From Candidatus Krumholzibacteriia bacterium (GTDB lineage Bacteria; Krumholzibacteriota; Krumholzibacteriia; G020349025): a stretch of DNA of 40,912 nucleotides. The first letter of the stretch is position 1. Every line of letters starts with the position of its first letter. Of this stretch, positions 26,156 to 34,589 are shown one piece after another. Location: positions 1 through 40,912 of the forward strand of contig DASRJW010000122.1 in the NCBI GenBank assembly GCA_035649275.1. Direction: 5' to 3'. The notes under the pieces were generated by a model. It was not told where the DNA came from, did no database searches, and saw only the letters and a list, made by a program, of their open reading frames with translations. A program made the translations under genes and the position numbers.

Positions 26156-27886
26156 TTGGCCAAGGTCCTCTTGCATCCCCTGGGGCGGCCGATCGCCGAG
26201 GTCGTGGAGGAAAAGACCTACCGCTCCAACCTGGAGCAGATGGAGGCGCTCAACCAGCTCCTCGCGGCGCGCCGGGAGGAAGTGCGTCGCGGCTGGGGCG
26301 AAGAGTACGTCGAGCGCGTGCATGCCAAGGGCAAGCTGACCACGTGGGAACGTATCGAGCTCCTCAAAGACCCCGGGTCTGCGCTGTTCCCCATCAACAC
26401 CTTCGTCAACTACGGGATCACTTTCGGGCAACCCCCGCGCACCTCTCCTGCCGCCGGGGTGATCACCGCCTTCGTGCGCGTGCACGGGCGGCTCACCGTG
26501 GTCATCGCCAACGACAATACGGTGGCCTCCGGCTCTTGGTGGCCCATGACGCCGGAGAAAATCGAGCGGGCCCAGGAAGTGGCGCTGCGGCTCAAGCTGC
26601 CAGTGCTGTATCTGGTGGACTGCTCGGGCCTCTTTCTCCCCGAGCAGGCGAAGACTTTTCCGGGCAAGCTGGGGGCCGGCTACATCTTCAAGATGAACTC
26701 GCTGCTCTCGGCGAGCGGCGTCCCCCAGATCGCCGGGGTGTTGGGAGACTGCATCGCTGGCGGCGGTTACATGCCCATCATCTCGGACAAGCTGTTCATG
26801 ACCGAGGTGGCCTACATGGTGATCGCCGGGGCGGCGCTGGTGAAGGGGGCCAAGTCCCAGCACATCACCTCGCTCGACATCGGCGGCGCCGACATCCACG
26901 TCCACCTGTCGAACTGCGCCGACGAACGCGTGCCCGACGACCGGGCGATGATCGCACGCATCCGCCAGGAGGTTGCCAAGTTGCCAGCGAGCGCGGCGGA
27001 TTACTACCGTCACGCCTTCGCCCCGGCGCCGCCACGCTTCGCGCCGCAGGAGATCAACGGTCTCCTCCCGGTGGATCACCGGGTGGTCTACGACGTGCGG
27101 GAGATCATCGCGCGCCTGGTGGACAGCTCGCTCTTCTGGGAGATCCTGCCGCACACCGGCGAGGAGATGCTCACCGGCATCGCCCGCCTCCACGGGCTGC
27201 CTGTCGGCATCATCGCCAACAACCAGCGCCTCACCCAGCATCCGGAGCGGCGCGACCGCACCCGTCCCGGCGGCATCCTCTACCGGGAAGGGATCGCCAA
27301 GATGTCCCAGTTCTCCCGGACCTGCGACGCCGACGGCATCCCCATCCTCTGGCTGCAGGACATCTCGGGTTTCGACATCGGCCTGGAAGCGGAAAAGCAC
27401 GGTTTGCTCGGCTACGGGTCGAACCTGCTCTACACCAATTCGACCAACACCGTGCCGATGCTGACGGTGCTGCTGCGCAAGGCTTCCGGCGCCGGCTACT
27501 ACGCCATGACCGGGCGGCCCTACGAGCCGATCGTGCAGCTGTCGACGCCGGTCACGCGTCTGGCGGTCATGGAGGGACGGACGCTCGCCATCGGCACCTT
27601 CCACAGCAAGCTGGACGACAACTTCCAGATCCTCGCCACGGACCCGAAGGAGCGCGCCGAGATCGAAGCCGGCATGAAGGAAGTCGAGGCGCGCATCGAT
27701 GCGGACATGGACCCCTACAAGTCGGCGCGGCAGATGGACACCGACGAGATCGTGGCTGTGCACGAGCTGCGCGATTACCTGACGACGCTGGTCGAGATGT
27801 GCTATCAGAGCATCGGCTACCGGCGGATCAAGAACCCGCGCATCTGGTCCATGCACGACCTGCACGTGCTGACCGAGAAGGTGTGA
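26156..27886 (+). CDS. Acyl-CoA carboxylase carboxyltransferase, GcdA-like
   Basis: A 576-residue carboxyltransferase with both crotonase-like halves in one chain. The first half contains [32 protein letters not shown] and [10 protein letters not shown]; the second contains [35 protein letters not shown] (first part) and [13 protein letters not shown]. The layout is closer to the alpha subunit of glutaconyl-CoA decarboxylase and related fused enzymes than to PccB. Together with AccC and the biotin carrier it should carboxylate an acyl-CoA. The TTG start has AAGGGA upstream and lies 14 bp after accC. No membrane beta-subunit for a sodium-pumping decarboxylase is present, so a carboxylase is favoured. 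Confidence 0.88.
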   Translation: MAKVLLHPLGRPIAEVVEEKTYRSNLEQMEALNQLLAARREEVRRGWGEEYVERVHAKGKLTTWERIELLKDPGSALFPINTFVNYGITFGQPPRTSPAAGVITAFVRVHGRLTVVIANDNTVASGSWWPMTPEKIERAQEVALRLKLPVLYLVDCSGLFLPEQAKTFPGKLGAGYIFKMNSLLSASGVPQIAGVLGDCIAGGGYMPIISDKLFMTEVAYMVIAGAALVKGAKSQHITSLDIGGADIHVHLSNCADERVPDDRAMIARIRQEVAKLPASAADYYRHAFAPAPPRFAPQEINGLLPVDHRVVYDVREIIARLVDSSLFWEILPHTGEEMLTGIARLHGLPVGIIANNQRLTQHPERRDRTRPGGILYREGIAKMSQFSRTCDADGIPILWLQDISGFDIGLEAEKHGLLGYGSNLLYTNSTNTVPMLTVLLRKASGAGYYAMTGRPYEPIVQLSTPVTRLAVMEGRTLAIGTFHSKLDDNFQILATDPKERAEIEAGMKEVEARIDADMDPYKSARQMDTDEIVAVHELRDYLTTLVEMCYQSIGYRRIKNPRIWSMHDLHVLTEKV

Positions 27887-27887
27887 A

Positions 27888-27918
27888 GGCGCTGGTCCGA
27901 GCGCCGGGAAGATCCCGG
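27888..27918 (+). promoter_or_regulatory. Two overlapping intercistronic hairpins
   Basis: GGCGCT (27888-27893) pairs with AGCGCC (27900-27905), and CCGGGA (27904-27909) pairs with TCCCGG (27913-27918). The two hairpins share two bases, so only one can fully form. They sit between the carboxyltransferase and biotin carrier genes and lack a T tract. Confidence 0.45.
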
Positions 27919-27957
27919 CCTGTCCCCTGGAGCCGGAACCGCAGGCGGTGAGGCGGC

Positions 27958-28572
27958 ATGTCGGAGAAGACGTTGATCGCGAACGTGCGCCCCGCCGACG
28001 GCGACACCGGGACCTTGATCGTCGCCTCACCGGTTGTGGGCCGCGCCCATGGCGTTCCCGAAGTCGGGGTGTTCCTGAACGCCTTCGCTCCCATCTCCAG
28101 GATGGAGATCCTGCACGAGAGCCACACGCTCCGACTGCCGCGGGAAGTGCAGGGGACGGTGGCGGAGATCTTCCTGCCCCAGGCGCTGACGCCGGTGGCC
28201 TACAACGAACCCCTCTTCCGCCTGGACCCGCGACTCCCGAGCACGGGTTCCGGCGGGTCTTCGCGGCGCGCACGCGGCACGAGTGCGCCGCAAGAGGATG
28301 CTGCCGCCGCCGGAACGATCGTGGTGACCTCGCCTTCCGAAGGCATCTTCTATCGCGGGGCCTCGCCCGACGCGCCCCCCTTCGTCAGCGAGGGCACCCA
28401 GATCGCGAACGGCGGTGTCCTGGGACTGGTCGAAGTGATGAAATGCTTCAACCAGATCACCTACGGCGGCCCGGGGTATCCCGAGCGGGTCGAGATCACC
28501 AAGATCCTGGTGCACGATGCCGCCGAGGTGCAATTTGGTCAGCCGCTCTTCTGGGTCCGGCCGTCGAGATGA
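27958..28572 (+). CDS. Biotin carboxyl carrier protein with a duplicated, partly degenerate biotinyl domain
   Basis: A 204-residue biotin carrier. The C-terminal domain (about residues 122-203) matches AccB: TSPSEGIFYRGASPDAPPFV, LGLVEVMKCFNQI with K152 as biotin site, and FGQPLFWV. The N-terminal domain (about 20-90) appears to be a second copy of the same fold (VASPVVGR, VQGTVAEIFLPQALTPVAYN, EPLFRLD), but the position of the lysine reads PISRME, so E50 replaces it. A Ser/Ala/Arg-rich linker joins the halves. It starts 71 bp after the carboxyltransferase and ends 4 bp before the convergent S9 peptidase gene. Carrier role is secure; duplication is by eye. Confidence 0.82.
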   Translation: MSEKTLIANVRPADGDTGTLIVASPVVGRAHGVPEVGVFLNAFAPISRMEILHESHTLRLPREVQGTVAEIFLPQALTPVAYNEPLFRLDPRLPSTGSGGSSRRARGTSAPQEDAAAAGTIVVTSPSEGIFYRGASPDAPPFVSEGTQIANGGVLGLVEVMKCFNQITYGGPGYPERVEITKILVHDAAEVQFGQPLFWVRPSR

Positions 28573-28576
28573 TTCT

Positions 28577-30478
28577 TCAGCGCTGCGCCTGCTCCCGCAC
28601 CAGATAGCGGTCGAACCATTGGGTGATGGCGACGGTGGAGCGGATCCGGTTCGGCGTCTTGCGCCAGCCGTGGCCTTCGTCCGGGAAGAGGACGTAGTCC
28701 ACCGGTACGCCGCGGCGTTTCAGGTTCTCCACCACCTGCTCGGCCTCGACGACCGGAACGTTGGTGTCGTTGGCACCATGCAGGACGATGGTGGGAGCCA
28801 CCACGCGGTCCACTTTGTGGATCGGCGAGAGCTGCCGCAGGAGGTCGGCCTGTGTCGCCGGATCGCCGTACTCGATGGTGGAGATGGCGGCCATCCAGGG
28901 TTCGGTGTGCGCGAAGAAGGTCGCGAAGTTCACGACGCCGAAGAGGTTGGCCCCGGCGGCGAAGAGATCCGGGTACTCCGTGAGGCCCGCCATGACCATG
29001 TAGCCGCCGTACGAGCCACCCATGATGCCGAGTCGCCGCGGGTCGGCGACGCCGGCGCCGACGATGTAGTCCACGCTCGCCTTGATGTCCTTGATGCCGT
29101 CGAAGCGGAGTGCGCCGTTGTCGAGGTTCACGAACTTCTTGCCGAAGCCGGACGACCCACGCACGTTGGGGGCGAAGACGGCGATGCCTTGGCCGAGCAG
29201 CGCTTGATAGTTGGAGCTGAAGCCCGGTCGCTCCTGTCCCTCCGGTCCGCCGTGGAAGCTGAGCACCATGGGATAAGGCGGCTTGCCCTGCCGCGGCCGG
29301 TAGACCCAACCCGAGAGCTCGAGGCCATCGTGGGCGCGATACCGCACCAGCTCGGGCACGACGAGTTGCGTCATGTCGACGCCGGCATGGGGGCTCTGCG
29401 TGAGCTGTCGCAGGGTTTGCTTCTTCAGATCGTAGACCCAGATGTCGGCGGGATGGGTCGAACCGGAGAGAGTGAGCGCCAGGAGCCGGCCGTCCTTGGA
29501 AAACTCGACGCCACCGGCCAGTTCCGCGGGGAGCTGGGGGCCGGGCGTTTGGCGTTGCTTCCCGAGGTCGTAGAAAGCGATCTCGCTCTTCCCGGCGACA
29601 TTCCACACCAGCGCCAACGCTTTGCCCGCGTCGTCGAGGGTGAGGCCGTCGAGCTCGGCGTCGTCGCGCGCGAGCAGCGTCTCGAACGGTCCGGCTTCCC
29701 CCGCAGCGGAGAGACGCACACGCGCCAGGGCTCGCAGATCGCGGTCCTTGTTCGACACCAGATACACGCTGTTGCCATCCGGGGCGAGGACGCCCGAGAA
29801 GCTCCCGGGCGGCTCGTGGGGCGTCACCAACACTTCACGGCCGGTGCTGAGCTCGACGCGGTAGAGGTTGTTGTCGCCCCGGCTCACCACGCGTTGGAGC
29901 AGCGCATAGCGGCCATCGTGGGAGACGTCGACGAAGCCGCCGATGCCGCGGTTCTCGCACACCATGCGTAGCTTGCCGCCCGCGAGGTCGTAGACGTAGG
30001 CATCGATGGCGGCGGGAGTGCGTCGGTTCGACCCCAGGGTGAGGAGCTTGCCGTCACGGGACCACGGGCCGAGGCGGTTGTTCTCCTTGCCGCCGCCCGT
30101 GATCATGCGCACCTCGGTACCATCGGGACGCATGAGATAGACCTGTTCGTTCAAGCCGCCTCCCGGCGCCAGGGAGAAGGCGATCCAGGCGCCGTCGGGG
30201 GACCAAGTGAAGCCGCTCACCGGGTCGTCGAAAGCCGTCACCGCCTCGGGCCAGCCGCCGGCGGCCGCCACCTTCCAGATCTGCGGCTGGCCGCTCATGT
30301 TCGAGGCGAAGGCGATGGTTTGGCCGTCGGGGGAGAACGCCGGCTGGTTGCAGAAGCCGATACGGGCCATGAGCGTCACCGAGCGCTCGAGGTCGGAGGC
30401 GGGCTCCGTGGCGAGAGTGGGAGCGGCCTGGAGCAACAGCCAGGCGGAGCAGGCGAAGAATCCGGCAGGCGTCTTCAT
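28577..30478 (-). CDS. Exported S9 family prolyl oligopeptidase-like serine peptidase
   Basis: A 633-residue secreted peptidase. The signal peptide (FFACSAWLLLQAAPTLA) is followed by a beta-propeller of PD40 repeats (PAFSPDGQTIAFASNMSG, FTWSPDGAWIAFSLAPGGG) to about residue 370 and an alpha/beta-hydrolase domain. The catalytic triad is S489 in GGSYGGYM, D571 in HGANDTNVPV and H603 in DEGHGW. Members cleave oligopeptides, often dipeptidyl or acylaminoacyl substrates, in the periplasm. ATG 30478 was chosen for the signal peptide and GGAG upstream; longer in-frame starts run into the repeat-rich intergenic DNA. Confidence 0.92.
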   Translation of the reverse strand: MKTPAGFFACSAWLLLQAAPTLATEPASDLERSVTLMARIGFCNQPAFSPDGQTIAFASNMSGQPQIWKVAAAGGWPEAVTAFDDPVSGFTWSPDGAWIAFSLAPGGGLNEQVYLMRPDGTEVRMITGGGKENNRLGPWSRDGKLLTLGSNRRTPAAIDAYVYDLAGGKLRMVCENRGIGGFVDVSHDGRYALLQRVVSRGDNNLYRVELSTGREVLVTPHEPPGSFSGVLAPDGNSVYLVSNKDRDLRALARVRLSAAGEAGPFETLLARDDAELDGLTLDDAGKALALVWNVAGKSEIAFYDLGKQRQTPGPQLPAELAGGVEFSKDGRLLALTLSGSTHPADIWVYDLKKQTLRQLTQSPHAGVDMTQLVVPELVRYRAHDGLELSGWVYRPRQGKPPYPMVLSFHGGPEGQERPGFSSNYQALLGQGIAVFAPNVRGSSGFGKKFVNLDNGALRFDGIKDIKASVDYIVGAGVADPRRLGIMGGSYGGYMVMAGLTEYPDLFAAGANLFGVVNFATFFAHTEPWMAAISTIEYGDPATQADLLRQLSPIHKVDRVVAPTIVLHGANDTNVPVVEAEQVVENLKRRGVPVDYVLFPDEGHGWRKTPNRIRSTVAITQWFDRYLVREQAQR

Positions 30479-30704
30479 CTCACACTCCTGTTTTCCCAAG
30501 GCGAAGATGTCGAAGGCCGTGACGAGTGCCGCGCCCACGCGGACGCGAACTGCACCCCAGGACGTGTCGCCACAACCGTCCAGTATAAGCCCGCGGCACC
30601 TTGTCCGGCAGGTGACGAGATCGGAGTCTCCAATTCCTGCTCGCTTGGGGTCGTTCCTCGTATCGTCCGAGACAGGCCTCGAAGCCGACTCACCGGCTTC
30701 GCGG

Positions 30705-30863
30705 GAGCGGAAAACGCCGAGAGCTCTGGCACGTTCTACCGTCGGTCCCGCCGCTGGAGAACGATGAGAGGTGTGCCAGGTGGAGCTCGACCGGTCGAGC
30801 GGAAAACGCCGAGAGCTCTGGCATGTTCTACCACCGTTCCCGCCGATGGAGAACGATGAGAGG
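30705..30863. repeat. Pair of 67-bp direct repeats
   Basis: Copies at 30705-30771 and 30797-30863 share 62 of 67 bases and are separated by 25 bp (period 92 bp). Both begin GAGCGGAAAACGCC and end GGAGAACGATGAGAGG. They are not part of a recognised gene. Confidence 0.88.
30785..30800. repeat. 16-bp perfect palindrome
   Basis: GCTCGACCGGTCGAGC lies between the two 67-bp repeats and overlaps the start of the second copy. Confidence 0.85.
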
Positions 30864-30903
30864 CGCCGACGAGCGGCGCGAGCCGAGCGGGCAAGCTCCG
30901 ACC

Positions 30904-30923
30904 GGTCCGGCAGCTGCCGGACC
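30904..30923. repeat. 20-bp perfect palindrome
   Basis: GGTCCGGCAGCTGCCGGACC, 40 bp beyond the second 67-bp repeat. It could be a protein-binding site or a hairpin; a short pyrimidine-rich run follows it on the plus strand (CTCTTTC at about 30932). Confidence 0.85.
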
Positions 30924-31013
30924 ACGCAGCGCTCTTTCAGTTCCCACGGTACCTACACCCTGGGAGAAACGGGGTAAATGGGAATACAGGGAATATAGAA
31001 AAATGGCCGAAGC

Positions 31014-31232
31014 TTGTCAACAGGTCTTTTCACAGAAAACATCGTGCTTCGCGGCAAACATCGCACAATTGCTCGCAGAGACGCTCTACAGCTGTACACG
31101 ACGTTGACAGCGTAAGAATCTTTGACGGTTTTCATCGAATGCTATCCACAGAGATGCAAGTCGGCGTGCCAGCTCTGTGGAAAACTCGTGGGGTCGTCAG
31201 CCAGCGTTTCAGATCGAAACAGATTGTGAAAA
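31014..31232. other. Cluster of DnaA-box-like sites in locally AT-richer DNA
   Basis: Two sites differ from TTATCCACA by one base: CTATCCACA (31142-31150) and, on the opposite strand, TTTTCCACA (31176-31184). Weaker matches are TTGTCAACA (31014-31022), CTTTTCACA (31026-31034) and TTGTGAAAA (31224-31232, inverse). This could be an origin or a DnaA-controlled region, but dnaA, dnaN or other origin-linked genes are not in the window. Confidence 0.35.
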
Positions 31233-31362
31233 CGTTCACGAGCTTATCGGTCGAGTGCGTTGTGGTGTTGCGCGATGTCGTCGCTTCCTTCCGAAGGGGC
31301 GCACTCATTCGATGTCGCCGCAGCTGACCGGCAAGCAGGGAGACCCGGAGCGACCGGTTGCA

Positions 31363-32931
31363 TCAGTCGGCGAGGATGGAACGCGCTGCGAGGGCACCTG
31401 GCAGGCAGGTGAGCCCGCCACCGGGATGACTGCCGCTGCCGCAGAGGTAGAGACCGGGGATGGGCGTGCGATAGCCGACGCAACCAGCAGCGGGCCGAAG
31501 CAGCAGCTGGTCCAGGGCGTGGTCGCCGTGGTGTAGGTTGCCGCCTGGGAGCGCGTACAGCGCTTCGAAATCGGGTGGTGCGAAAACGCGGCGCGCCACG
31601 ACTTCGAGACCGGAGGCGCGTTCCCTGACCATCTCCTGCACCCGCTCACCGAGACGGTCGCGCTGCTTCGCGTCCCATCCGGGCTCCAGGTTCCAGGGGG
31701 CGTAATGCACCAAGACCGAAGCGACGGCCCCTGCGGGTGCGACGGCGCCTGCAGGTGCCACCGCACGGTCGCCAGGTGGCCGGGCTTCCCCATTCGACGA
31801 CGGAGCATGGATCTCGAGGACTGGCCGCTCGGCGATCCGCCCGTACTTCACGGCATCGAAAGCGCGTTCGATGTCGAGCATCGAGGCGCCAGTGCGCGCG
31901 AACTCGACGGGGAGATTCTCGTAGCCCTTGAAGCGGAGGGGGGCGCGCAGCGCGAACAGCACCTGCGCCGTCGTGCCGCGGGAACGATAGTGCTGGAGGC
32001 GTTCGGTGAGGCGCCCCGGCAACGAACGGAGCGTTAGAAGCGCCAAGAGCTGCTGCGGATGGCAAGAAGCTGCAACCACCGGGGCGTCGAACGTCTCACC
32101 GCTGGCGAGCTTCACGCCTTGGACCTTGCCCGCCATGCGCACCTCGGCGACTGGAGCTCCGTTGCGGATCTCGGCGCCGTGAGTCCGTGCAGCGCCTGCG
32201 ATCGCGGCCACGAGTGCCGGCCCGCCGCCCTCCACGCCCGGACCTGCGAGGCCGGCCTGGCGCAAGAGCAACGCCGTACCGCCGGGTGAGCGCGGCCCCA
32301 TGAAGGTGGAAGCCAGGGGGGGAAGGGACAGCGCCGCCTTCAACAAATCATCGGCGAACCATTCGTCGAGCCAGTCGGCGGTGCAAAGGGGTGGTAGGCG
32401 CAAGAACTCGAGCAACCCGCGCCGTCCCAAGCGGCGCAAGCGCAGCCCCGGGCGCCAAAGCACCCGAGGGTCGAGGGCCTCGTTCGAGGTGGGGTCGAGG
32501 GGTGCTGCGTCGAGGAAGCTGCGCAGCACTTCACGCAGGCCCTCGAGCGCCGCGATGTAGCGCGGATACCTCTCGCCGTCCTGCGGCTGACGCTGGCGGA
32601 TCGCGGCCGTGGCGCGCGCCACCTCGCCGGCGAGGAGCAAGCTGTCGCCGGGCGCGCCGAGGGCGAGCACATCGGGCGGGGCGGTGCGCCAGCGCAGGCC
32701 GTGCCGGGCGAGCTCGAGTTCGTCGGCCACGCGGCGCGAAACGAGTGTCGTGTCCTGGAAGACGCCGCAGCTCCAGAAACCAGGATGGAACTCCTCGGCC
32801 GCGGCGAGACCGCCGATGTGCTCCTTCTGCTCGAGAACGAGGACGCGCCGCCCCTGGCGCGCGAGCAGCGCGGCCGTGGTGAGGCCGTTGTGGCCTGCAC
32901 CGATGACGATGGCATCGTACCGACCGCTCAC
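31363..32931 (-). CDS. PYROXD2/phytoene-desaturase-like FAD oxidoreductase (second of pair)
   Basis: A 522-residue flavoprotein. The FAD-binding Rossmann motif begins at residue 6 (DAIVIGAGHNG, glycines 11, 13 and 16), followed by VLVLEQKEHIGG and, at the C-terminus, LYLCGSGSHPGGGLTCLPGALA (first 20 residues given in two parts: LYLCGSGSHPGGG and LTCLPGALA), typical of the CrtI/PYROXD2 group. It is shorter and more divergent than the neighbouring paralogue and contains an 18-bp tandem repeat near its C-terminal third. The GTG start overlaps the upstream stop in a GTGA arrangement. No carotenoid genes are nearby, so phytoene desaturation is unlikely; it may form a complex with the paralogue. 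Confidence 0.85.
   Translation of the reverse strand: MSGRYDAIVIGAGHNGLTTAALLARQGRRVLVLEQKEHIGGLAAAEEFHPGFWSCGVFQDTTLVSRRVADELELARHGLRWRTAPPDVLALGAPGDSLLLAGEVARATAAIRQRQPQDGERYPRYIAALEGLREVLRSFLDAAPLDPTSNEALDPRVLWRPGLRLRRLGRRGLLEFLRLPPLCTADWLDEWFADDLLKAALSLPPLASTFMGPRSPGGTALLLRQAGLAGPGVEGGGPALVAAIAGAARTHGAEIRNGAPVAEVRMAGKVQGVKLASGETFDAPVVAASCHPQQLLALLTLRSLPGRLTERLQHYRSRGTTAQVLFALRAPLRFKGYENLPVEFARTGASMLDIERAFDAVKYGRIAERPVLEIHAPSSNGEARPPGDRAVAPAGAVAPAGAVASVLVHYAPWNLEPGWDAKQRDRLGERVQEMVRERASGLEVVARRVFAPPDFEALYALPGGNLHHGDHALDQLLLRPAAGCVGYRTPIPGLYLCGSGSHPGGGLTCLPGALAARSILAD
31721..31756. repeat. 18-bp tandem repeat within the flavoprotein gene
   Basis: Two copies with two mismatches, encoding a repeated Ala-Val-Ala-Pro-Ala-Gly unit in what is probably a surface loop. 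Confidence 0.75.
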
Positions 32932-34589
32932 ACACCCCCCGATCGCAGCAATGTCTTCGCCGCTAGCTCGCCGGACGCACCCATGACGCCGCCACCGGGG
33001 TGGGTGCCGGCGGCGCACATCCAGAGCTGCCGGAGCGGTGTGCGGTAGCGCGACCAGCCCGGCACGGGGCGGAGGAAAAGCATCTGCTCCAGCCCGAGCT
33101 CACCGTGGAAGATGTTGCCTTCCGTGAGTCCGTACTCCTGCTCGAGATCCCAGGGCGTGAGCACGTGGCGGTGCAAAATGGCGTCAGGGAGCGAGGGGCA
33201 GTACTCGGCCAGGGTTTGGATCACGGTGTCGGCGAAGGCCTCGCGCTGGGCGGGCCAACTCTCCGGCCCTTCCGCCAACCAATACGGCGCGTACTGCACG
33301 AAGATGGACATGACGTGCTTGCCCGGCGGCGCCACCGTGGGGTCGGCGAGTGAAGGGAAGACGATGTTGAGGAACGGCCGGCGCGAGAAGGCACCGTACT
33401 TGGCGTCGTCGTAGGCCCGTTCGAGATAAGCGATGTTGGGGGCGATGGAGACGTCGCCCATCAGATGCGCACCGGCGCCCGGCCGGCAGGTGAAATCGGG
33501 GAAGCGGTCGAGCGCCAAGTTCACCTTCCCCGAGCTGCCGCGCAGCTTGTAGCGTCGGATCCCGGCGAGGAAGTCCGGCTCGAGATGCTCGGCGCCCACC
33601 AGCTTGAGGAAGGTGCGACGCGGATCCAGGGCGCTGATCACGGCGCGCGCCGCGATCTCGTCGCCATTCTCCAGGACGACGCCGCTGGCCCGCCCGTCGC
33701 GCACGCGGAAGCGCGCCACCGGAGAGTGGGTGAGGATCTCGGCGCCGTGGGCCTGGGCCGCTCCGGCGAGCGCCAGGCTGATCCGCCCCATGCCGCCCTT
33801 CACGAACCCCCAGGCGCGGTAGGAGCCGTCGATCTCCCCCATATAATGATGCAGGAGCACGTAGGCCGTCCCCGGGGAGCGCACGCCGAGGAAGGTGCCG
33901 ATGATGCCGCTCGCCGACATGGGCGTCTTGAGGTGCTCGCTCTCGAAGAAGAGATCGAGGAAGTCCACCGCGCTCATGGTGGTGAGACGGATGGCGAGCT
34001 CGCGCAGGTCGCGATCGAGATTGCGGACCGACAGGCCGAGACGCCGCATGGCGCCGAGCTCCCGCGGCGACAGCGAGGTCGGGTCCGGCGCGGGGTTGTC
34101 GATGGTGGGCTTGATGAAGTGCGCCAACCGGCTCATGGCGAGACCGAACTCAGGATAGACATCGGCGTCGCGGGCACTGAAAGCGGCGATTTCGAGCCGG
34201 GTGCGCTGCGGGTCGCTCCAGCGCGCGAGCGAGCGCCCATCCGGGAAGGGCGTGAAGGTGGATTCGAGCGGCAGGATCTCCAGTCCAAAGCGCGGCAGGT
34301 CGAGCTCGCGCACCACTTGCGGCCGCAGCAAGCTCACGATGTACGAGCAGGCCGAAAAGGTGAAGCCCGGAACGATCTGTTCGCTGACACAGGCGCCACC
34401 CACCAGGTGGCGCCGCTCGAGGACGAGAACGCTCTTTCCCGCCTTGGCCAGGTACGCAGCGCAGGCGAGACCGTTGTGGCCGCCGCCGACGACGATGGCG
34501 TCGTAGGAGGAGCGCGCCGGCTTGGCGGGCGCGGACCCGGCGCTGCGCTCGGCTTGGGCGAGGTCTGTCGATCGGGTCTTCGCGCTCAC
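32928..34589 (-). CDS. PYROXD2/phytoene-desaturase-like FAD oxidoreductase (first of pair)
   Basis: A 553-residue flavoprotein. After an Ala/Lys-rich leader of about 28 residues comes the FAD motif DAIVVGGGHNG (glycines 35, 37, 40), then VLVLERRHLVGGACVSEQ, with the C-terminal MCAAGTHPGGGVMGASG motif of the CrtI/PYROXD2 family. HHYMGEIDGSYRAWGFVKGG (within the middle third) is also typical of PYROXD2-like proteins. Their substrates are mostly unknown. The GTG start overlaps the gcvT-like stop by 4 bp, and its stop overlaps the next flavoprotein by 4 bp, implying coordinated amounts of all three proteins. Confidence 0.88.
   Translation of the reverse strand: MSAKTRSTDLAQAERSAGSAPAKPARSSYDAIVVGGGHNGLACAAYLAKAGKSVLVLERRHLVGGACVSEQIVPGFTFSACSYIVSLLRPQVVRELDLPRFGLEILPLESTFTPFPDGRSLARWSDPQRTRLEIAAFSARDADVYPEFGLAMSRLAHFIKPTIDNPAPDPTSLSPRELGAMRRLGLSVRNLDRDLRELAIRLTTMSAVDFLDLFFESEHLKTPMSASGIIGTFLGVRSPGTAYVLLHHYMGEIDGSYRAWGFVKGGMGRISLALAGAAQAHGAEILTHSPVARFRVRDGRASGVVLENGDEIAARAVISALDPRRTFLKLVGAEHLEPDFLAGIRRYKLRGSSGKVNLALDRFPDFTCRPGAGAHLMGDVSIAPNIAYLERAYDDAKYGAFSRRPFLNIVFPSLADPTVAPPGKHVMSIFVQYAPYWLAEGPESWPAQREAFADTVIQTLAEYCPSLPDAILHRHVLTPWDLEQEYGLTEGNIFHGELGLEQMLFLRPVPGWSRYRTPLRQLWMCAAGTHPGGGVMGASGELAAKTLLRSGGV

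Larger units (their letters stand above)
30479..31362. other. Long structured intergenic region
   Basis: 884 bp with no credible gene, upstream of the S9 peptidase gene and downstream of the flavoprotein operon. It holds a TATACT -10-like box on the minus strand (30582-30587), a pair of 67-bp direct repeats, two long perfect palindromes, two G-rich 9-bp repeats and a stretch at about 30970-31260 that is clearly less GC-rich than its surroundings and carries DnaA-box-like sites. Confidence 0.7.

Noticed and set aside
26138-28273. 711-codon minus-strand open frame
   Set aside because: It is antisense to the carboxyltransferase and carrier genes, whose families are unmistakable.
28517-29971. 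484-codon plus-strand open frame
   Set aside because: It is antisense to the S9 peptidase with an intact catalytic triad.
30705-30863. CRISPR array
   Set aside because: Only two imperfect 67-bp copies with a 25-bp gap occur, and no cas genes are present.
31363-34589. Carotenoid biosynthesis (phytoene desaturases)
   Set aside because: No phytoene synthase or cyclase is adjacent, and the GcvT-like partner and PYROXD2-type motifs point elsewhere.
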